Made by a program: the position numbers and the translations under genes
NCBI RefSeq assembly: GCF_003315595.1
Contig: NZ_QNQU01000027.1
Span: forward strand, 1-64,000
Direction of reading: 5' to 3'
DNA: 64,000 bases
From: Pedobacter miscanthi
Lineage (GTDB): Bacteria; Bacteroidota; Bacteroidia; Sphingobacteriales; Sphingobacteriaceae
Shown: piece by piece, positions 1 to 8,242 of the stretch
Layout: each line of letters begins with the position of its first letter
Numbering within the stretch: the first letter of the stretch is position 1
The notes under the pieces: generated by a model
Told to the model about the DNA's origin: nothing
The model's database searches: none
Seen by the model: only the letters and a program-made list of their open reading frames with translations

Positions 1-148
1 ACTTATAAATAGCTTAAGTTAATAGCATTGGTGTCTCCACAAACCATCTCAAAAGCTCCCGAAAACCTTTTCTTATAATTTTTTCTCCTTAAAAACTAAA
101 TAGTTATCGTTTTTTGATCAAAATAATCAATAAAATATTGCCGATGGC

Positions 149-179
149 TTTTGATTATTCAATCTTGTTTCTATCTTTG
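149..179 (+). promoter_or_regulatory. Promoter of tRNA-Leu(UAG)
   Basis: TTTTG at 149-153 is followed after 18 bases by TATCTTTG at 172-179. This matches the Bacteroidota primary-sigma consensus (TTTG near -33, TAnnTTTG near -7). The tRNA begins 22 bases after the -7 box, which fits a short 5' leader. Confidence 0.8.
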
Positions 180-201
180 CAGTCCTTACAACATCCTAAC
201 T

Positions 202-283
202 GCGGAAGTGGCGTAATTGGTAGCCGCACCAGACTTAGGATCTGGCGCTTCACGGCGTGGGGGTTCGAGTCCCTTCTTCCGCA
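202..283 (+). tRNA. tRNA-Leu, anticodon UAG
   Basis: The acceptor arms GCGGAAG (202-208) and CTTCCGC (276-282) pair perfectly, with discriminator A at 283. The anticodon stem CCAGA/TCTGG encloses a 7-base loop with anticodon TAG at 236-238. A long variable arm and the GGTTCGAGTCC T-arm make it a class II tRNA, as expected for leucine. The 3' CCA is not encoded. It reads CUA and, by wobble, other CUN codons. A strong promoter lies upstream and an intrinsic terminator directly downstream, so it is probably a single-gene unit. Confidence 0.96.
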
Positions 284-297
284 CAACAAGATAAAGG

Positions 298-333
298 CCG
301 TTCCGACTTAAACATCGGAACGGTTTTGTTTTT
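298..333 (+). terminator. Intrinsic terminator after tRNA-Leu(UAG)
   Basis: CCGTTCCGA (298-306) pairs with TCGGAACGG (315-323). The stem is followed by a T-rich tract at 324-333. Confidence 0.88.
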
Positions 334-450
334 AAAAACATTGATTAATAAAAATGAGGTGCTGTTTTAATTGAAGTGATATGTGGCTTTTGTCTCCTAT
401 CTTGATACTCAAATCTAATAGCATATCTCTGATACTTATATCTCACAAAA

Positions 451-1800
451 ATGAATATTACACAGGAAAAAACCGGCAACTTAAATGCTGTTGTAAAAAT
501 CAAGATCGCACCTGCTGATTATACCGGAAAAGTAGAAAAAGCAATTAAAGATCAGGCTAAAAAAGCACAATTACCTGGTTTCCGTAAAGGAATGGTTCCT
601 GCTGCCCACATTAAAAAAATGTATGGCAAAAGTATCCTGGTAGAAGAGGTTAACAATTTATTGAACGATACCTTATCTAACTATATCGCAGAACAAAAAT
701 TGGAAATTTTAGGTCAACCGCTTCCTAAAATGGACGATGAACGCGAATTTAAATGGGATAATACAGATGATTTCGAATTTGATTACGAATTAGGTTTAGC
801 GCCTGCTTTCGAGGTAAATGTTTCATCAAAAGATAAATTTACTGAGTACGTTGTTAAAGCTGATCAGGAAACTTTAGAAAGCCGTATCAAAAATATCCGT
901 CGCAGTTATGGCAAAATGACAAACCCTGAAGTTTCCGCTGATGGTGATGTACTTTATGCTGAGCTAACCCAGGTAGCAGATGGTGCTGCTGTTGAAGGTG
1001 GTATCACAAGCACCGGAACTATCCGTTTAGACCAGATAAAAGATAAAAAGATCCTTAAATCTTTAATCGGTTTAAAGAAAGATGATGAAGTTACCATCGA
1101 TATTCAAAAAGCCCTTGAAGATGCTGCGGTAATTGCAAAAGCTTTAAACATTTCTGAAGAGCAGGCTGCCGAATTAAAAGCAGATTTCAAATTGCAGATC
1201 AAAAATGTAAACCGTTTGGAAGAATCAGACTTAAACCAGGAGTTTTTTGATAAATTATTTGGCGAAGGTACTGTAACTGACGAGGCAACTTTCAGAGAAA
1301 AAATTACGGAAGAAGTAGAAAGCATGTTTAAACAGGATGCTGAACGTAAACTATCAAACGATATTTATGAAGCATTATTGGTTAAGCATAACTTCGAATT
1401 ACCGGATGAGTTTTTACGTCGTTGGTTAAAAGCAACAAACGAAAAATTAACCGATGAGGAATTGGCAGAAGGTTATGATGATTTCGCTAAAAACCTGAAA
1501 TGGACTTTAATCGAAAATAAAATCATTAAAGATAACAGCATCGAAATTAAATATGAGGATGTAGTTCAGGCGGCTAAAGCAAAATTAGATGCGCAGTTCA
1601 GAATGTACAGCCCAAGCCCGCTTCCTGAAGATCAACTAGCACAATATGCTGTTCAGTTTTTACAGGATAAAGAAAATGCTAACCGTGTTTTCGAAGAGGT
1701 AAAAGCACTAAAAACTTTCGAGCAAATTAAATCTATCGTTACTTTAGAACAAAAAGATATAGGCTATGATAAGTTTGTAGCGCTTGTTGAGAAAAAGTAA
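451..1800 (+). CDS. tig: Trigger factor (ribosome-associated chaperone)
   Basis: A 449-residue protein, close to the family's usual 430-450. Trigger factor docks at the ribosomal exit tunnel and shields nascent chains; many members also have prolyl isomerase activity. The N-terminal ribosome-binding domain shows the docking signature GFRKG at residues 43-47. A diverged FKBP-like segment follows at about 150-250, then a long helical C-terminal arm domain. The FKBP part is poorly conserved, as in other Bacteroidota, so isomerase activity cannot be assumed. It lies upstream of clpP and clpX, the usual order, but here a small unrelated gene sits between tig and clpP. No obvious Shine-Dalgarno precedes the ATG, which is normal in this phylum. 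Confidence 0.95.
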   Translation: MNITQEKTGNLNAVVKIKIAPADYTGKVEKAIKDQAKKAQLPGFRKGMVPAAHIKKMYGKSILVEEVNNLLNDTLSNYIAEQKLEILGQPLPKMDDEREFKWDNTDDFEFDYELGLAPAFEVNVSSKDKFTEYVVKADQETLESRIKNIRRSYGKMTNPEVSADGDVLYAELTQVADGAAVEGGITSTGTIRLDQIKDKKILKSLIGLKKDDEVTIDIQKALEDAAVIAKALNISEEQAAELKADFKLQIKNVNRLEESDLNQEFFDKLFGEGTVTDEATFREKITEEVESMFKQDAERKLSNDIYEALLVKHNFELPDEFLRRWLKATNEKLTDEELAEGYDDFAKNLKWTLIENKIIKDNSIEIKYEDVVQAAKAKLDAQFRMYSPSPLPEDQLAQYAVQFLQDKENANRVFEEVKALKTFEQIKSIVTLEQKDIGYDKFVALVEKK

Positions 1801-1850
1801 TAGCGATTGGCGTATGGCGCTGAGCGTAAAGCTTATGCCGTTTTGAAAAT
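1801..1850. repeat. GCGCTNAGCGT-type intergenic repeat, left of the four-helix gene
   Basis: The stretch is built from short words such as GGCGTATGGCGCT and GAGCGTAAAGCTTATGCC. Similar word sets occur at 2236-2290, 4276-4300 and 33214-33292. It starts right after the tig stop codon and fills the space up to the four-helix-bundle gene. Confidence 0.6.
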
Positions 1851-1875
1851 GATTGTGCTATCGCTATATTTAGTT

Positions 1876-2235
1876 ATGGCACAATTTAAATTTCAATCGC
1901 TCGAAGTTTGGCAGTTATCAATTACATTAACTGATAAATTACTTGATATAGCTGACCGATTGTCAGTTGATAAAAAATACAGATTTGCAGAGCAGCTCAA
2001 TGGGGCTGCTCTTAGCATATCCAATAATATTGCTGAAGGATCTGGTTCTGTTTCTAATAAGGAATTCGCTCATTATCTGAATATTGCGCATCGATCCACC
2101 TTTGAGAATGCAAATATTTTAGTAGTTTTAGAACGGAGAAAATATATTTCTGACATAGAACTGAATGATTATCTGGAAGAATTGGATAAATTGGCACGGA
2201 AATTAACCAACTTCAGAAAATTTTTATTAAAATAA
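1876..2235 (+). CDS. Four-helix-bundle protein (23S rRNA intervening-sequence / S23 family)
   Basis: A 119-residue, mostly helical protein with hallmarks of the TIGR02436-type family: FQSLEVW near the N-terminus, QLNGAALSISNNIAEGSG in the middle and ANILVVLERRKYI later. I start it at the ATG at 1876. An in-frame ATG exists at 1807, but the added 23 codons translate repeat DNA and would exceed the usual 115-125 residues. Members form pentameric helical bundles. Some sit inside 23S rRNA intervening sequences and one relative (Avd) works in diversity-generating retroelements, but chromosomal stand-alone copies have no known role. Here it separates tig from clpP, which are normally adjacent, and it is flanked on both sides by related short repeats, which suggests a mobile cassette. 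Confidence 0.85.
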   Translation: MAQFKFQSLEVWQLSITLTDKLLDIADRLSVDKKYRFAEQLNGAALSISNNIAEGSGSVSNKEFAHYLNIAHRSTFENANILVVLERRKYISDIELNDYLEELDKLARKLTNFRKFLLK

Positions 2236-2290
2236 CCGCGTATTTCGCTTAAGCGCCAAACGCTTACCGCAAAGCGCCAAACTCTATAAC
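2236..2290. repeat. Intergenic repeat, right of the four-helix gene
   Basis: Contains CGCTTAAGCGCC, AACGCTTACCGC and AAAGCGCC, the same vocabulary as the repeat left of the four-helix-bundle gene. It ends three bases before the clpP start codon. Confidence 0.55.
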
Positions 2291-2292
2291 TC

Positions 2293-3000
2293 ATGAACAT
2301 AGATTCACAAGAATTCAGAAAATTTGCCGTTAAACATCAGGGAATTGGCGGTTTACACGTAGATAAATTTATTGCTCAGGCTAATTTAGATCCTAAGAGC
2401 ATGACACCATATATCATTGAAGAACGCCAGTTGAACGTAGCACAAATGGATGTTTTTTCAAGATTAATGATGGACCGTATTATCTTTTTAGGTGATGCTA
2501 TTTACGATCAGAATGCCAACATCATCCAAGCACAACTGTTGTTTTTACAGTCTGCAGATGCTGATAGAGACATTCAGATCTACATTAACTCACCAGGTGG
2601 TTCGGTTTATGCTGGTTTAGGTATTTATGATACCATGCAGTATATCCAGCCTGATGTAGCTACTATATGTACCGGTATGGCCGCATCAATGGGTGCCGTT
2701 TTATTGGTTGCAGGTGCAAAAGGTAAACGTGCTGCTTTACCTCACTCAAGAGTAATGATCCACCAGCCATCAGGAGGTGCACAAGGTGTGGCATCTGATA
2801 TGGAGATCAATTTGAGAGAGATGTTGAAATTGAAAAAAGAATTATATGATATTATTTCAGAGCACTCTGGCCAAACTTACGACTGGGTAGAGAAAGCTTC
2901 AGACCGCGATTACTGGATGACTGCCGATGAGGCAAAAGGATTTGGTATGGTTGACGAAGTATTATCGAGAAACGCAAAGAAAGATGGCGAAACAAAATAA
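2293..3000 (+). CDS. clpP: ATP-dependent Clp protease proteolytic subunit
   Basis: A 235-residue serine peptidase of family S14. The catalytic triad can be placed: Ser132 in GMAASMGA, His157 in MIHQPSGG and Asp206 in SDRDYWM. The subunits form a double-heptamer barrel fed with unfolded substrate by ClpX. The N-terminus carries about 35 more residues than E. coli mature ClpP; this probably includes a propeptide. The gene overlaps the clpX start by 17 bases, which implies translational coupling and one transcript. Confidence 0.97.
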   Translation: MNIDSQEFRKFAVKHQGIGGLHVDKFIAQANLDPKSMTPYIIEERQLNVAQMDVFSRLMMDRIIFLGDAIYDQNANIIQAQLLFLQSADADRDIQIYINSPGGSVYAGLGIYDTMQYIQPDVATICTGMAASMGAVLLVAGAKGKRAALPHSRVMIHQPSGGAQGVASDMEINLREMLKLKKELYDIISEHSGQTYDWVEKASDRDYWMTADEAKGFGMVDEVLSRNAKKDGETK

Positions 3001-4222
3001 AGAATCCCGTTGCTCGTTCTGCCATTCTGGCAAGCATGAAACTTTAATGTTAATTGAAGGTATGGATGCATTTATCTGTGATAAGTGTGTTACCCAGGCC
3101 AACCAGTTGCTTGCACAGGAATTAGGAACCAAAGGGACAAAAAATATTCAGGAGGCGATAAATTTATTAAAGCCTCTTGAAATTAAGCAACATCTTGATC
3201 AGTATGTTATTGGTCAGGATGATGCCAAAAAGGTACTTTCCGTTGCCGTTTACAACCACTACAAACGTTTAAACCAAAAGGTTGATAAAGACGAGATCGA
3301 GATTGAAAAATCAAATATCATGTTGGTGGGCGAAACCGGTACAGGTAAAACACTTTTGGCTAAAACCATTGCTAAAATCCTGCATGTGCCTTTCTGTATC
3401 TGCGATGCCACTGTGTTAACAGAGGCCGGTTACGTGGGGGAAGATGTGGAGAGTATTTTAACCCGTTTACTACAGGCTGCAGATTACGATGTAACTGCTG
3501 CTGAGCGTGGTATTGTATATATTGATGAGGTGGATAAAGTGGCGCGTAAAAGTGATAATCCATCTATTACCCGCGATGTATCAGGAGAAGGTGTGCAACA
3601 GGCTTTACTGAAGATTTTAGAAGGTACGATAGTAAATGTTCCACCTCAGGGCGGACGTAAGCACCCAGACCAGAAAATGATCCCGGTAAATACCAATAAT
3701 ATCCTGTTTATCTGTGGTGGTGCATTTGATGGCATAGAACGTAAAATTGCCAACCGTTTACGTACACAGGCTGTAGGATATAAAGTGAAGAAAGATGAGA
3801 CTGTTTTAGATCTTAAAAACCTTTATAAGTATATTACCCCTCAGGATCTGAAATCGTTTGGTTTAATTCCCGAGTTAATTGGTCGTATTCCGGTTCTTTC
3901 GCACTTAAACCCATTGGATAAAGAATCGTTAAGGAATATTTTAACGGCTCCTAAAAACTCATTGATCAAGCAATACGTTAAGCTTTTTGCTTATGAAGAT
4001 GTAAAGCTTGTTTTCGATGAAGACGTTTTAGATTTTATTGTAGATAAAGCAATGGAATATAAATTGGGTGCCCGTGGTTTAAGATCGATATGTGAAGCGA
4101 TTATGCTGGATGCAATGTTTGATACACCAACACAAACGGATGTCAAGGAGTTGCATATCAATCTCGATTACGCGATAGAGAAATTTGAAAAGGCCGACTT
4201 TAAAAAGTTGCAGGCCGCTTAA
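2984..4222 (+). CDS. clpX: ATP-dependent Clp protease ATP-binding subunit ClpX
   Basis: A 412-residue AAA+ unfoldase. The start at 2984 is chosen because it yields the normal MAKQ...CSFC beginning, although the frame is open further upstream inside clpP. The zinc-binding domain has Cys10, Cys13, Cys32 and Cys35. Walker A is GETGTGKT at 116-123, the pore loop is GYVG at 149-152 and Walker B is IVYIDEVDK at 177-185. The loop that docks on ClpP carries VGY in place of the proteobacterial IGF tripeptide. It is coupled to clpP by a 17-base overlap, and a strong terminator follows. Confidence 0.97.
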   Translation: MAKQNKESRCSFCHSGKHETLMLIEGMDAFICDKCVTQANQLLAQELGTKGTKNIQEAINLLKPLEIKQHLDQYVIGQDDAKKVLSVAVYNHYKRLNQKVDKDEIEIEKSNIMLVGETGTGKTLLAKTIAKILHVPFCICDATVLTEAGYVGEDVESILTRLLQAADYDVTAAERGIVYIDEVDKVARKSDNPSITRDVSGEGVQQALLKILEGTIVNVPPQGGRKHPDQKMIPVNTNNILFICGGAFDGIERKIANRLRTQAVGYKVKKDETVLDLKNLYKYITPQDLKSFGLIPELIGRIPVLSHLNPLDKESLRNILTAPKNSLIKQYVKLFAYEDVKLVFDEDVLDFIVDKAMEYKLGARGLRSICEAIMLDAMFDTPTQTDVKELHINLDYAIEKFEKADFKKLQAA

Positions 4223-4230
4223 AAAAATCA

Positions 4231-4261
4231 AATCCTTCCCGTAATCGGGAGGGATTTTTTG
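4231..4261 (+). terminator. Intrinsic terminator of the tig-clpP-clpX cluster
   Basis: ATCCTTCCCG and CGGGAGGGAT form a stem around a TAAT loop, followed by a run of T from 4255. Confidence 0.9.
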
Positions 4262-4314
4262 TAATATAGTATTGTTAACGCTATGCGCTATGCGCCAGCT
4301 CTAAACTAAATGAT

Positions 4315-5178
4315 ATGAACGAAGAAAAAGACATAAAAAAAGATGAGGCCATTGTAGAGCAATCAAAAAAAGTTAAAGAAGTAGAAAGTCCTGTTAAGGC
4401 AGGATTAAAATCTAAAGACGAAATTGTGAAAAACTGGTTGCCACGTTATACCGGCCGTCCGTTGGATCAGTTCGGAGATTATATCCTGCTGACCAATTTC
4501 AGCAAATATGTAAGTATGTTTTCGGAGTGGAATGATAACGCACCGATTATGGGTTTAGATAAGCCCATGCAGAGCGTTACTGCAAATGGAATCACCATTA
4601 TCAACTTTGGTATGGGAAGTCCGTTGGCAGCTACCATGATGGATTTATTGACTGCGATTAAACCTAAAGCAGTATTGTTTTTGGGTAAATGTGGCGGTTT
4701 AAAAAAGAAAAACCAATTAGGCGATTTAATCCTTCCGATTGCAGCCATCAGGGGAGAAGGTACATCAAACGATTACCTGCCTGCAGAAGTGCCTGCATTG
4801 CCTGCTTTCGCCTTGCAGAAAGCAATTTCTACCACCATACGCGATCATGGAAGGGATTACTGGACCGGAACCTGTTACACTACCAACCGCAGGGTTTGGG
4901 AACACGATAAAGAATTTAAAAAGTATTTAAAAACGCTGCGTGCCATGGCGGTGGATATGGAAACCGCAACGATTTTTACCACGGCATTCGCCAATAAAAT
5001 ACCCGCAGGCGCATTACTTCTGGTGTCAGATCAGCCGATGATCCCCGAAGGTGTTAAAACCGCAGAAAGCGATAGCAGTGTAACCGAAAAATATGTGGAA
5101 ACACATTTGCGCATCGGTATCGATTCGTTAAAGCAGTTGATTAATAACGGTTTAACGGTGAAACACTTGTTGTTTTAA
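4315..5178 (+). CDS. amn: AMP nucleosidase (short Bacteroidota type)
   Basis: A 287-residue member of the nucleoside phosphorylase / PNP-UDP superfamily. Visible features include the glycine-rich MGSPLAATMM segment, FLGKCGGLK, and MAVDMETATIF near residue 210, the nucleoside-binding Met-Glu motif of the superfamily. The predicted reaction is AMP to adenine plus ribose 5-phosphate, in purine salvage. The first 40 or so residues are Lys/Glu-rich and precede the usual family start near DEIVKNWLPRYTG; a shorter start is possible, but no in-frame Met lies between. It stands alone between two terminators. Confidence 0.85.
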   Translation: MNEEKDIKKDEAIVEQSKKVKEVESPVKAGLKSKDEIVKNWLPRYTGRPLDQFGDYILLTNFSKYVSMFSEWNDNAPIMGLDKPMQSVTANGITIINFGMGSPLAATMMDLLTAIKPKAVLFLGKCGGLKKKNQLGDLILPIAAIRGEGTSNDYLPAEVPALPAFALQKAISTTIRDHGRDYWTGTCYTTNRRVWEHDKEFKKYLKTLRAMAVDMETATIFTTAFANKIPAGALLLVSDQPMIPEGVKTAESDSSVTEKYVETHLRIGIDSLKQLINNGLTVKHLLF

Positions 5179-5212
5179 GGCTTTGTAGCTGGGCGAACAC
5201 ATCCGAACCATG

Positions 5213-5299
5213 ACGTCATTTCGAGCGAAGTGCAGCGCAGTCGAGAAATTTATCTCGAGATAGATCTCTCCGCTCCACTGCGTTCCGGTCAAGATGACG
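5213..5299. repeat. REP-like inverted repeat, CGAGATAGATCTCTCC family, copy 1
   Basis: The outer ends CGTCAT and ATGACG are complementary. The interior has TTTATCTCGAGATAGATC, itself nearly palindromic. A longer related copy lies at 22846-22955 and a half copy at 21193-21242. Confidence 0.75.
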
Positions 5300-5331
5300 A
5301 CTATTTTTGGAGTTTCGATAGAAATTGAACG

Positions 5332-5355
5332 AAAAACCGGCTATATCCGGTTTTT
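5332..5355. terminator. Bidirectional terminator between amn and the ABC ATPase gene
   Basis: AAAAACCGG (5332-5340) and CCGGTTTTT (5347-5355) form a 9-bp stem with A and T tracts on either side, so it can stop transcription from both convergent genes. Confidence 0.85.
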
Positions 5356-5367
5356 TATGCCCTATTC

Positions 5368-6027
5368 TTAACCATTCAGGTTTGGCAAATAGCCATGAAG
5401 CACTAAATCGTTGTTATTATTTATCTCGTAATTACAGCCATTGTGCAGGAGTACGATCCTATCCGAAACATCAAGTATGGTTTTGTAGTAATGATCAGTT
5501 ATAATAAACCCTTTAAATAATTTTAAATCATTAACGTGCCGTTTTAACTCTTCTATAAGTAATGGCGCCAATTGCGAAAAAGGTTCGTCTAGGAGGATAA
5601 AATCTGCATCAGAATAAATGATGATTAAAGCTTCCAAAAACCTGCATTCTCCACCCGAAAAATCCCTGAATCTCTTTCCTAAATTGTCCGAAACAAAAGG
5701 GATTTGAAGTAATTTCTCTTTGTGTATTTTACAGAATGCTTCAATTGCAACGGCAACGGTTACTCTGTTTGGAATAAAGTTATCCTGAGGCAGGTAGCAT
5801 AGGTTTTTTGATAAGTAACCTTTATCATATATTTTATTATCGATATTGAGATACTTGAAATCTGCTTTTACACTTCCAAAAATGATTTTTAACAAAGTAG
5901 ATTTGCCAGATCCGTTTCTGCCCAATAAACCTACTACTTCACCAATTTCACAATTGAGGAAAACGCTGCTTAGTACTTTTCTATTTGCAAAAGATTTGCT
6001 AACGCTATCGATAAAAAGTCTCTGCAT
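5368..6027 (-). CDS. ABC transporter ATP-binding protein
   Basis: A 219-residue ABC ATPase with all nucleotide-binding motifs: Walker A GRNGSGKST at 36-44, Q-loop Gln81, a short signature FSGGE at 123-127, Walker B FILLDEP at 143-149 and the switch His179. The signature begins FSGGE rather than LSGGQ. It overlaps the upstream small membrane-protein gene by 58 bases, so the two are probably translated together and may form one transporter or immunity-type unit. No permease of normal size is nearby. The substrate cannot be deduced. Confidence 0.85.
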   Translation of the reverse strand: MQRLFIDSVSKSFANRKVLSSVFLNCEIGEVVGLLGRNGSGKSTLLKIIFGSVKADFKYLNIDNKIYDKGYLSKNLCYLPQDNFIPNRVTVAVAIEAFCKIHKEKLLQIPFVSDNLGKRFRDFSGGECRFLEALIIIYSDADFILLDEPFSQLAPLLIEELKRHVNDLKLFKGFIITDHYYKTILDVSDRIVLLHNGCNYEINNNNDLVLHGYLPNLNG

Positions 6028-6332
6028 ATTAATGAAAGGATTAAAATTGCGGTAAAAACGATTAAATCATATAAAATTAAATTTATCATGATTTTTCTAA
6101 AACCTATGCCTTGGTTTTTAAAATAGTAGATTGTCTTCTGGTAAAACATGTAATATATCGCTATAGAAAACAGCCAGCCTGTAAGTTTGAGGAATAAAGC
6201 AAATGAATAAATAGCAGGTGCTTTAAATCCGTTTAAAATAAAAAACGCAGATGCCAATAAACTCACCAGTATATTCCATACAAAAATAGGTTTATAAACA
6301 GATATAGATTTTTTGAGTAAGCTAACCGACAT
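5970..6332 (-). CDS. Small membrane protein paired with an ABC ATPase
   Basis: A 120-residue protein, not recognised. It has about three hydrophobic segments (roughly 17-38, 45-65 and 82-103) and is rich in Ile, Leu and Phe. Its last 19 codons overlap the start of the ABC ATPase gene in another frame. The context suggests a membrane partner for that ATPase, possibly as a homo-oligomer, but it is much shorter than ordinary ABC permeases. It may be a remnant of a longer permease. The pair is AT-rich compared with its neighbours. Confidence 0.6.
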   Translation of the reverse strand: MSVSLLKKSISVYKPIFVWNILVSLLASAFFILNGFKAPAIYSFALFLKLTGWLFSIAIYYMFYQKTIYYFKNQGIGFRKIMINLILYDLIVFTAILILSLICRDFLSIALANLLQIEKY

Positions 6333-6380
6333 CTTTTAAAGATATAAAATCAAAACGGAAAACTTAGTTGTGTATAAACA

Positions 6381-6408
6381 AAAAAAGACCGGCCAATAGC
6401 CGATCTTT
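6381..6408 (-). terminator. Terminator of the sigma factor gene
   Basis: Read on the minus strand, the stem AAAGATCGGC / GCCGGTCTTT (6384-6393 with 6399-6408, one G-T pair) is followed by a T run. Confidence 0.85.
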
Positions 6409-6433
6409 CTTTGTTTCAATGAAACCTAATCTC

Positions 6434-7294
6434 TTATCCTAAATAAGATTTTAAGATTTTACTCCTTGAAGTATGACGTAAGCGTTGTAACGCTTTATCT
6501 TTAATCTGACGTACACGCTCGCGTGTTAAGTTAAATTTCTCACCAATCTCTTCTAAAGAAAGCGGATGGTTAGAACCTAAACCGAAGAATAAAACGATAA
6601 TTTCTCTTTCTCTTTCTGTTAAAGTAGATAAAGAACGTTTAATCTCTTCTGATAAAGATTCGTTGATCAATGAGCTGTCGGTGTTTGGCTCATGGTTTTC
6701 CAGTACATCCAGTAATGTATTTTCTTCACCCTGAACAAAAGGAGCATCCATTGATACGTGACGGCCTGAGTTACTTAAAGTGTCCGAAATTTTATCCACT
6801 GTAGTTTCTAAAATATCGGCCAGTTCTTCCGGAGAAGGCTCACGCTCATATTCCTGCTCTAACTTAGAGAAGGCCTTGCTGATTTTACTTAACGAACCTA
6901 CCTGGTTTAATGGTAAACGTACAATACGGCTCTGTTCGGCAATTGCCTGCAGAATTGATTGACGGATCCACCAAACGGCATAAGAAATGAATTTGAAACC
7001 TTTGGTTTCATCAAAACGTTTTGCCGCTTTAATTAAACCCAGGTTACCTTCATTAATTAAATCTCCTAAAGTTAAACCTTGATTTTGATATTGTTTTGCA
7101 ACAGATACAACGAAACGCAAGTTCGTTTTAGTTAAGCGCTCTAATGCAGCCTGATCACCTTCACGAATCTTCCTAGCTAAAATTACCTCTTCTTCTGCTG
7201 TTATTAAATCTACTTTACCAATTTCATGCAGGTACTTATCTAAGGATTGACTTTCACGGTTGGTAATGGATTGCGTTATCTTGAGTTGTCTCAT
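6434..7294 (-). CDS. rpoD: RNA polymerase primary sigma factor (RpoD/SigA)
   Basis: A 286-residue sigma-70, the length typical of the Bacteroidota housekeeping sigma, which lacks region 1.1 and most of the non-conserved region. Region 1.2 begins at SLDKYLHEIGKVDLIT. Region 2 contains NLRFVVSVAKQY, DLINEGNLGLIKAA and FISYAVWWIRQSI. Region 3 and region 4.2 (SLEEIGEKFNLTRERVRQI) are intact. It should direct transcription from the TTTG / TAnnTTTG promoters seen across this window, including its own. Confidence 0.95.
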   Translation of the reverse strand: MRQLKITQSITNRESQSLDKYLHEIGKVDLITAEEEVILARKIREGDQAALERLTKTNLRFVVSVAKQYQNQGLTLGDLINEGNLGLIKAAKRFDETKGFKFISYAVWWIRQSILQAIAEQSRIVRLPLNQVGSLSKISKAFSKLEQEYEREPSPEELADILETTVDKISDTLSNSGRHVSMDAPFVQGEENTLLDVLENHEPNTDSSLINESLSEEIKRSLSTLTEREREIIVLFFGLGSNHPLSLEEIGEKFNLTRERVRQIKDKALQRLRHTSRSKILKSYLG

Positions 7295-7330
7295 TTATAC
7301 GAATTGTGTGCTCTTTAATTATTGAGTGTG

Positions 7331-7361
7331 CAAAGTTACGAAATTGTATGGCAATCCGAAA
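7331..7361 (-). promoter_or_regulatory. Promoter of rpoD
   Basis: On the minus strand, TTTC (7361-7358), 19 bases, then TAACTTTG (7338-7331). The -7 box is perfect and the -33 box has one mismatch. The predicted 5' leader is about 30 bases. Confidence 0.7.
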
Positions 7362-7725
7362 GGATAAAATGCTGAAAATGTTGCCGTTTGCACAATTTTT
7401 TTACAGTTTTACTTACTACAAAAATCATTCCAAATAAATTTCTGACATCGTTTGTGTTATATAGGTAGATATAGCTGTTATTCGTATATTATTTATTGTA
7501 AAACAATAAATATATTTTGAATTGTAATAATTTATTATTTATGTTTGTGCTATAAAAATTAAATAAAAATGACGTTTCTTAAAATTCAGCTTTACTTCGA
7601 TAAAAAATACTTTCGCAAATTATCAGAGAATTTTTCTAGTGAGAATTTCTGTCAGATGGATGACCAATTTCTTATCATATTTTTCTAACCTAATTGCGCA
7701 ATCCCTAAAACGATAATGATTTAAC
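7362..7725. other. AT-rich intergenic region between rpoD and the DUF2975 operon
   Basis: A divergent intergenic region. It holds the promoter at 7515-7547 and about 175 bases of leader before the next gene. A 39-codon open frame (7569-7688) follows the promoter but shows no recognisable features. I see no further gene. Confidence 0.6.
7515..7547 (+). promoter_or_regulatory. Promoter of the DUF2975-like operon
   Basis: TTTTG (7515-7519), 20 bases, then TATGTTTG (7540-7547). Both boxes match the Bacteroidota consensus. It would give a 5' leader of about 170 bases. Confidence 0.65.
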
Positions 7726-8241
7726 ATGGAAATTATGAAAAACAGGCTTCAACAAATTCAAAAAATATCGGTCGGCATGTGGCTGGTTGTTTGGCTGATA
7801 TTTTTTATCTCTGGAATCTCCGAAATAATAAAGGATTTTAGATCTCCAACCAATTCTATTCTTTTTATCGATGGCGTAAAGCAAGCTGTGTCACTCGTTT
7901 TTTATTTCTGTATTGGATGGCTGCTGTTTAAACTGGTTTACAATAATCGACAGCATATTGCTACTACAATTGTTTCGGATAAGGGTATAAAAAAAATTAA
8001 AGCAATCTGGTATACGATATTTTCCTATCTGATTTTTAAATTCTTTTTTATTACTATCATAAGCTGGTTTATTTTGCCGCGGTTGGCTGATGTGCAACAG
8101 GCAGAGGTTTTGGGTTATGGAGTAAAGGTGGGTATAAAACCTTTTACAGATCTATTTATCGCCAATGTAATTGTTTGGGCCCTACTGCTTGTAATCAATT
8201 ATTCACTCAGGTTAAAAAAAGAAAACGATTTAACGATATAA
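7726..8241 (+). CDS. DUF2975-like membrane protein 1
   Basis: A 171-residue protein with four predicted membrane helices (about 15-33, 55-72, 94-115 and 138-155). The hydrophobic layout and the C-terminal tail LKKENDLTI match DUF2975 proteins such as Bacillus YoaS, which are regularly encoded beside a YozG-type helix-turn-helix regulator, as here. Function is unknown. The next gene starts 2 bases after this one and carries the same tail, so this is one of three tandem paralogues in a single operon. Confidence 0.7.
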   Translation: MEIMKNRLQQIQKISVGMWLVVWLIFFISGISEIIKDFRSPTNSILFIDGVKQAVSLVFYFCIGWLLFKLVYNNRQHIATTIVSDKGIKKIKAIWYTIFSYLIFKFFFITIISWFILPRLADVQQAEVLGYGVKVGIKPFTDLFIANVIVWALLLVINYSLRLKKENDLTI

Positions 8242-8242
8242 T

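Noticed and set aside
114..311. 65-codon plus-strand frame covering the tRNA-Leu gene
   Set aside because: It translates the promoter and tRNA; the tRNA structure explains the sequence.
1807..1875. Longer N-terminus for the four-helix-bundle protein
   Set aside because: It translates repeat DNA and makes the protein longer than its family.
7569..7688. 39-codon frame after the DUF2975-operon promoter
   Set aside because: No recognisable features; AT-rich non-coding composition. A leader peptide cannot be excluded.
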